Under the pieces are notes generated by a model. That model searched no databases. It was not told the origin of the DNA and saw nothing but the letters and a program-made list of their open reading frames with translations. DNA of 64,000 nt, taken from NCBI RefSeq assembly GCF_014898815.1, contig NW_026515477.1, positions 682,001-746,000 on the forward strand. Reading direction: 5' to 3'. This DNA is from Panonychus citri (Eukaryota > Arthropoda > Arachnida > Trombidiformes > Tetranychidae). The first letter of the stretch is position 1. Every line of letters starts with the position of its first letter. Positions 57,191-64,000 of this stretch are shown here, in pieces. Position numbers and translations under genes: made by a program.

Positions 57191-57249
57191 GTTATTTAAT
57201 CAATGATCTTTTTCATCTTTTCAATTTAAGATGATGACAAAAGGGGCTA

Positions 57250-57253
<4 letters not shown>

Positions 57254-57298
<45 letters not shown>
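57254..57298. repeat. GA microsatellite
   Basis: About 45 bases of GA, followed by a GAAA/GAGA-rich purine tract to about 57410 that generates spurious Arg-Glu-rich ORFs. Confidence 0.95.
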
Positions 57299-57301
<3 letters not shown>

Positions 57302-57342
57302 GATGATGATGGAGAAAGGAAAAGATTTTGAAAAGAAAGTAA

Positions 57343-57373
<31 letters not shown>

Positions 57374-60300
57374 TGAGGAAGATAAAGGAAAGAGTAGAAA
57401 AAGTAAAAAGATAAAGATCAAAGCTCATTTGTCTTCTTCTGTCTTCGTATCTTCTTCACCTCATCTCAACCTTTATCTTCATCTTTATCTTGTATCCATC
57501 ATCCAGCATCCAACAGTCATCTCATCATCGAATCTACAACTTAGAACTTTTCTGATGGTGATAATGATAAAAACTAACGGACTTAAAAAGCCCCATGGAT
57601 TCAATTGTTGATGTTAATAGTTTTATATTGTGTTCAGTTGACATTCACCTTGATCAGTATCTTAATACAATTCGAGTGATGAGCAATAATCATTTGACCT
57701 TTTTGCTTCGATAGTAAATATTATTGTTATTACTGTTCATTATCAGATTGTTGATACTAATCAAACAATTATCATATTGAATAAAATTTAGATCAGCGAT
57801 TAGTTTTATCCTATTCATTGATCAACAGAGACAATCAGCTAAATTGAATACATAGATTTTGCAAGAAAACAAAATCATATGAATATGCATGTTAAACGAC
57901 AATCAATTGAAATTGGTTAACAATATAAACTATCACAATCAATACGGGAATCTTCAAATGTCAATTATCAATCTTGATGATCAATCTAATTGTATTGACA
58001 TTGGAAATAATAATATAATTTAACCTGAACAATCAATAGAAACAATTATTCATCTACTTTTCCTGAATTGTTTGAATTTTATTTCAATCAAACAAACAAA
58101 AAGTACAACTAAATTGTCACTACAATAAAGGTGACAATCAATTATCAGAGTCACAATTTAGTTTCTTTTTTATGTGTAAATGCAAATTGTGGTGAATTCA
58201 TTTCTGTTTTTGGGTTGATTTAATCGTAAATAATTAAGGCTTGAATTAACTTGAATGGTGATGATGAGATGATGAGGATGACGATGACGATCATTGTAAC
58301 AAATTAGTTATTCAAATTTAGGTCAAATTATTTTCTTAGAAAAAAAGTCGATTATTTTTTTCCTATTAGAACCTGATGATCATTTCCATTGAAAATCATT
58401 GGTTGAACAAAAATGCTCCTGGTTCAATGAGTCCATTGATTTGCACGTTAATACGTGCTGATGATTTGGATATTTCACTTTTAATCAGCACTTTTCTTGT
58501 ATCATTTTGTTATTTATTGAGATCATAAGTCATACAGATTATTTCAAGTGCTAAGTAATGGGAACGATAACCTGGATAACCTTTTAAATTGATACTATTT
58601 CACAAGAATCCGGATCTGGGTCAACAAAAAGGTGAAATGTTATCATCAGAAAATGTCGAAATCAATATTTTTTTGATGATAATAGAAGAAAAAAAAAGAT
58701 GATGATGATGATAAAAGATGATTAAGAAAGGGAAAAGGAAAGAAGGGAGAAATTTACATTTGAAAGAGAACCGAAGAAAAGAAAGAATGAAGAAGAAAGG
58801 ATTTCTCTGGTTGATAAATACACGCACGTACTTTTCGTGACTTTGAATAAAGTACGTGCTAAATACGTGCCACACTTCGTTCATCGAATTTCCGATTTAT
58901 TCTCTTCGAATTTCCTTAGAACTCATCTTCAGCTGACCTTCAACTACCACCTTTTTCCCCTCTAAATTGTTGCAATAGTTTCATCATTTGTCATTAATTG
59001 TCTCTCTCTCTCTCTCTCTCGACAATTAATCTCTAGATAATTAACTGTTGCAACTTGTTAATCATGTCTTTGAATACTAAATTGTTGTTTTTACCCGTTA
59101 AAAGTCAATTGTTACTCTAATTGTTTCTAAAATTTTCTACTCTCTGTGAGTTCCTTTCGAGTGGTTAGTCTAATTTAGTTAATAGTATTTTCTTTTTTTC
59201 TGTTCATCGACAATTAACCATAACCATTAAGCGTGTGTTTGTATTAACCACACACACACTTTTTCACAATTAAAGTTAACAAGCCTCTTCCTATCTGCGT
59301 ATGGTCACAGTTTCATCTTAATCATCAACCTCTCATCTTTAATCACAATCAAACAAATGTCACACTCATTTAATTGTCAACCAGTGTTAAAAATAAGATA
59401 ATTGCAATTTATCCGATTACAAGGTTCAATTTCATTGATAAAATGACAAATATTCAAACCCACTTACTGACACACTTTATTGATTAAATACTAATCATTA
59501 ACTTGATTGTAAATTATCAATATCAAAATAAATCAAATACGATTAAGTTGTTATAATAAGTCAATTGGTTAGATCACAATTAAACATTAAATTTTCCACT
59601 TGTTTCCATGGTCAATTTGATTGTTCATTGAAATCATCAACATGGACATGGGAACAATCAACAGATTCTGCTTGATTAATCTGATCACCACAATCAATCA
59701 TGTGTTGATTTCCCTTCCTGATCCTGATCATCATCATCATCATAATCATCAGGAAGTATTAATATTTAAATTAATTTAGTTGATCCTGTTGATTTCATTG
59801 TCAATTTGGATTAACAATTTACAATCAAACTAAATGTAAATCTGATGATTAACAAAAATGATCCCAATGATGATCAGTAATTTAAACAATAAAGTGTAAC
59901 AATATTATTGATAATGAAGGAGAAGCAAAAAAAACTGTCAACTCTATGGTAAAAAAAGATGATACTTTTATTTCATCCATTTCCTTTTCCTTTTGTCAAT
60001 TGTAATGATAACAATAGGATGAGACTTACATAAACATTTCATCCTCATCCTAATCTTCATCCTTATTTCCGATGCTTACTAAGCTTTATCTCTGTCATCA
60101 TCCTTCATCATCATCATCATCCCAGTTTGATTTAGATTGTCCTATAACTTGATATTTCCAATGTCCCAAAAAGATAACAATCAAATCAAAATATAAATGA
60201 GCTAACAATCAATTCAATCAAATCTGTAACATACAATCAATTCCCATTGAGATTTTACCTTGTTGTTGTTTGGTTAGTAATTGTAATCGATTAAAATTAA

Positions 60301-60680
60301 TTGTAATAAACTCTTTGATTACTTTATGATTATCTTAAAGTTGAAAATATTATTATTATTTAGCAATTTCAATCATTGATAATATGTAACAATTTAATTT
60401 TAATGGCAATTTTTGTTAATATTAATGGCTATTGGTAACAATGGATAATAATATTGACTAATAATATGCAAATTGGTTTCTAGAAGCCAAACAAATCAAC
60501 AAATTGTTACAGTTAAACGATTCTAACAATACGATATCTGGGATAAGATTTATTACATTGGAAGATGTAACAAGTCTCATTAAGAGAAAGAAGCGAAAAA
60601 TGATTTCGATTCGAAGGTCCTATTGCTGCGAAAATGGTTATTTACAATTCGAGGCGATTTTTCATTTCACTTGAGTTACC
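57299..60680. other. Gene-poor DNA with an ACGTGC motif cluster
   Basis: No credible ORF. The interesting part is 58440-58872, listed separately. A TC run lies at 59001-59020. Confidence 0.4.
58443..58872. promoter_or_regulatory. Cluster of ACGTGC motifs
   Basis: Five ACGTGC/GCACGT words in 430 bases: a pair as inverted repeat (GCACGT-TAAT-ACGTGC, 58443-58458), another inverted pair with 8-base arms (GCACGTAC near 58824 and GTACGTGC near 58852) and one more at about 58865. ACGTG is the core bound by bHLH-PAS dimers (hypoxia and CNS-midline type elements). Confidence 0.35.
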
Positions 60681-60689
60681 TTAAAAAAG

Positions 60690-60707
60690 AGAGAACGAGA
60701 GAGAGAG

Positions 60708-60739
<32 letters not shown>
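60690..60739. repeat. GA microsatellite with GAAC interruptions
   Basis: Run of GA units of about 50 bases interrupted by two AACG words. Confidence 0.95.
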
Positions 60740-60741
<2 letters not shown>

Positions 60742-63700
60742 TTACTCGTGTTTAGGATAAGATGAGGATGAGAAGGAAGACAAAATATGATCGACAATAA
60801 TAAGAGTACTGAAAGAAAGTTAAAGAGCCGAATGAGGCGAAAATAAGATGACAAAAAAGAGAAAGAAATGGAAACGGAAGAAGATGGAGAATATGGAGAA
60901 GACAATGATGATGATGATGAGGATGACGAAGATGATGAAGATGAAGATGCTGTAGAAGCCAAGCAAATAAGAGAGACGATATAAAATAACAAAGGGATAT
61001 TATGTATATTTGAATATGAAAATGGTTACGTATTGTTGCAAAGGGAACAATAAGTAAACTAAAACTAATTTGAGTTTCCTTATTGTTATTATTATTGCCT
61101 TAAGGCTTCTCAGGTAAGAGAAAAAAAATTCAAATTTGTAACCAGAAGAAAAAAAAACTAAACATTGTCATCATCTTCATCATCATCGAGGAAATGTTAA
61201 CGTAACAATTCATCCTCATCACTTCGTGTTGTTGTAACTATTTCTCGGTTCAACGATTTTTTCTGTTATTGTCCAAAGATCAGTGATGATGCTGATGATC
61301 AGGATGAGGATGAGGATGGAAATGAGGAGTGTATGATGATCACCATCATTGGATTGAAGCTTATTGTTTGTCTATGTGATTTCTGGAGAAATGACCATCA
61401 ATTGAACTTGGCCAGTGATCAAATGACCATCCAAAAAAACGTTATCATTATCATTACCCTCACTGTCCGATTATCATTGTAATTGTTGCTCTAACTACTA
61501 ACAATTAACCAATACAGCATTTCCTATTGTTATTAACATCATTACTATTGTTGGTCACTTTTTTTTACTATAATGTTATTATTACAATTCTGACAATTCT
61601 GACAATTGATTGAATTGCTTTTCTTTAAGACATTTGATCACATCTTCTTACCTTTGGTTAATAATAATATCATATTTCCGGACTGAAAAAATCATATATC
61701 ATATTTAGTTACTTTCTGTTACTTTTTCTGGACTTGGTTAATTCATTTGAAAATGATTTTCTTTGTTAATTACAATTAAATCCTAACATTAGGTAAGTTG
61801 TCATCTTTACCAATATCAAGCTCACTAAATCATCACAATTAATAGTTAATAATATTGTTAATTGATGATAACATGAATAACTTTCAAAAACTTGGAAGTT
61901 GTTATTTCAAACAATCATGAAACTTTTAATTGTGATCAACTAGTTGATTCAATTTACTGTTCAAATGTAATGGTAATTTGAGTGATTTCAATTTAACTTT
62001 AAAATTAACTGAACTGGATTAAAGAAAAGTTGAATATAAAGCAATTGAAGTTGTTAATCATAATACAATTCCAGGAACAATTTGTTAACCACAATTATGA
62101 TTAACTGAAATCATTGTCAATCCTTTCGAGTGTGAAAGTTTTTTTTATTGTTATTTATTATCATTAACACTTTTGATTTTATATTGAGGATTTTATATTT
62201 TCCAACAGATGATTAAGTTAATATTTTTAACAATAAAGTAATTGAGATTTTAAATTTTACCTTCTAACCATAATCAACAAGTCAGTTAATTGTAAACAAT
62301 TGAATACTTATATAACTGTAATAAAGTTTTCTCGTTGTTTACTCCCGATCATGGATAATAAATTAAACAACAATAATCTTTGATAATATTGACTTTTTGG
62401 TAAACAAAAAAGTGTGTGATTAATTTAATTTGGTTAATCAAGATGATAATCTTAGGAAAACTATTGATCCAGCTGAAAGTTGCTAATTGTTTACAATTAA
62501 TTTACCAAAAAAAAAATTATTAGTAACCTGAAGTTTGTCAAGGATACACAAAAAGATTTGACAAAACAAAAGTTTAGAGCTCGATGACAATCAACTAATT
62601 TTATGAGTGTCACCATGTTGACAACTAGTAGATACATTTAACAAAAATGAGCCGACAATTTGAGCACCTTAACATATACGAGTAAATGAGGTTCGAGGCT
62701 TAATTATGGTTACAATGTGTTAACACATTGGACAAGGTAAATAGCGATTACTGTGAGTGTCAAGGTGCCAATCGGAAAAAAATTTTGCGTTTTTTTTGGC
62801 GTTTTTTTTTCAATCCACTCACTCAACTTACCTCGTTAGGTGCGGTTGATATTCAAATATTACAATGTAATACATTCAATGAAGATCCGTACCAAAGGGT
62901 TTGTAATCATTGACACGACTGTAATAATCAATTGAATGATGAATTGACAAGCAAAAAAAAACTGTTATATCAACAATTCAAATTGTGAGCCATTTTTTTT
63001 ACTTCCAATCAATAATATGGATGATATTGATTGGCACTTCGAATCCTCTTCTCTGTTTATAAGTTTTCAACATTTTCCTCATCTCAATTCAGTGAATTCA
63101 TTTTGATAATAAAATTATCAACAGTATATAAACTCACCAATGACCTAACAGTGACCACTAATGTTACTGATGAAGTTTTTTTTTTGTGTCCACTAGACTG
63201 ACCCAAGGTGAATGAACCTTTGATACTTTTGCCTCTTTTTTTATGAATATATTATAAAGATATATAATATTTGATAAGCATTATGATGATTATAATTATT
63301 ACAAACAGGGAGTGTTGTTTGTTTGTTGGTTAATAACAACTTATGAATTATTATCATCATTTTAAGCGTAGGAGTAAATTGAGATTCATCTTGTTCCGTA
63401 AATATTAGACTCGATTATCATTATTATCATTATGGTAAAATGGTCAAGATATGGTTACCTTAACAACAATATAACCAGATTAATAATGATGTTTCAATGA
63501 ATGCATACCCACAGCATTTTGTTTATCTTATTCCCCCTTGTTTGTTATTCAACAACAACAAAAAAATAAGGTTACTTATATTGCAAAGGTTTCGCTATTT
63601 ATTATTATGATTGTTGTTGTTGTTGTTGTATTTTAATTCAACAATTTGTTTGTATCAATTGACAAAAATGGTCATCATAATGATTACTATAAAAGGGGAA

Positions 63701-64000
63701 GGGAAATGTATCTCTCTCTCTTTCTCAGAAGTGGTCAACATATCAGGTAAACATCCTCATCTTATCGGTCATCATAATATGAATTCTATATGATAACTTT
63801 TCTGTATAAACGAGAGAAGAGTCAATAGTTAATCGATTGTATCAATCACTGTCAGTTTAATCACAATCAACGAATCTTAAAAATCTCTCAAATTTCTCGA
63901 TCATCTGATGAATGAGCTTCCGTGTTCTCGATAAATGGTGACAATGAGTGAAAGAGAAAAAAGTTCTAATAATGTAAAATGTTGGGAGTAATTGGAAACG
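60740..64000. other. Gene-poor DNA to the window end
   Basis: AT-rich with GATGATGAGGATGA-type repeats (about 60905-60950, 61283-61325) and a GTT repeat (63611-63629). An 18-base perfect palindrome lies at 62713-62730. No gene seen. Confidence 0.4.

Noticed and set aside
57231..57611. 126-codon plus-strand ORF rich in Arg-Glu repeats, and its Ser/Leu-rich minus-strand shadows
   Set aside because: It is a translation of a GA microsatellite and the adjoining purine tract, with no other support.
60681..60992. Ser-rich 103-codon minus-strand ORF
   Set aside because: Translation of GA and GAT repeats.
62728..62913. 61-codon ORF with a few Cys near the palindrome
   Set aside because: No homology, contains T-run-derived Phe stretch, no splice or promoter support.
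1..64000. CRISPR arrays, bacterial operons, tRNA or rRNA genes
   Set aside because: The window is eukaryotic; I looked for repeat-spacer patterns, tRNA B-box words and rRNA-like sequence and found none that holds up.

Overview
This is eukaryotic nuclear DNA. It is strongly AT-rich, its genes are split by short GT-AG introns (mostly 60-120 bases), and intergenic DNA is full of ATC/CT/GA simple repeats. The gene content is animal. A secreted Ala/Pro/Tyr-rich cuticle-like protein with an arthropod-style TATA + TCATTC initiator points to an arthropod. Short introns combined with AT-richness would suit a mite-like chelicerate, but the taxon is an inference.

Layout. 0.5-1.3 kb holds the 3' end of a receptor tyrosine phosphatase whose last domain has lost its catalytic residues. 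1.9-5.1 kb holds ZNHIT6/BCD1 (box C/D snoRNP assembly), a coiled-coil protein and a divergent intronless GPCR. 6.6-12.9 kb is a non-LTR-retrotransposon-like module: a Gag-like ORF with three CCHC knuckles and an apparent intron, an endonuclease/reverse transcriptase ORF of 1051 residues, and between them, on the opposite strand, a RING/TRAF-like zinc-finger ORF. 13.1-14.7 kb is the mitochondrial oxoglutarate/malate carrier; 14.8-15.8 kb a transposase-derived gene; 16.2-17.0 kb an unrecognised acidic protein. 17-20.3 kb is non-coding and leads into the cuticle-like gene. 21.4-27.0 kb is a complete novel-type protein kinase C (epsilon class, 10 exons) with a separate membrane-protein gene nested in its first coding intron. 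27.5-29.5 kb has a deleted pseudo-copy and then the real gene for mitoribosomal protein mS27. 29.7-34.6 kb has an SLC38 amino-acid transporter, a TTC31-like TPR protein and APC11.

34.7-46.4 kb is a mosaic of segmental duplications. The ancestral unit seems to have been CNTD1 cyclin - unknown gene X - glycine-rich protein - DDB2. It exists as one nearly complete unit, one decayed unit and one collapsed unit with full-length DDB2; breakpoints show 5-9 base microhomologies. An 85-bp-arm inverted repeat lies in the unique DNA between units. DDB2 and SHQ1 (box H/ACA RNP assembly) share a short divergent promoter, followed by RPL31. From 49.1 kb to the end (15 kb) I find no convincing gene, only simple repeats, a cluster of ACGTGC motifs and one weak two-exon candidate.

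Two themes cut across the window. Seven otherwise well-conserved genes each carry one net deletion of 1 base (2 in one case) at short runs, which most likely reflects assembly consensus error rather than gene death. A CTCF-core-like motif (CCAnYAGATGG, usually in reverse) recurs near several gene starts.
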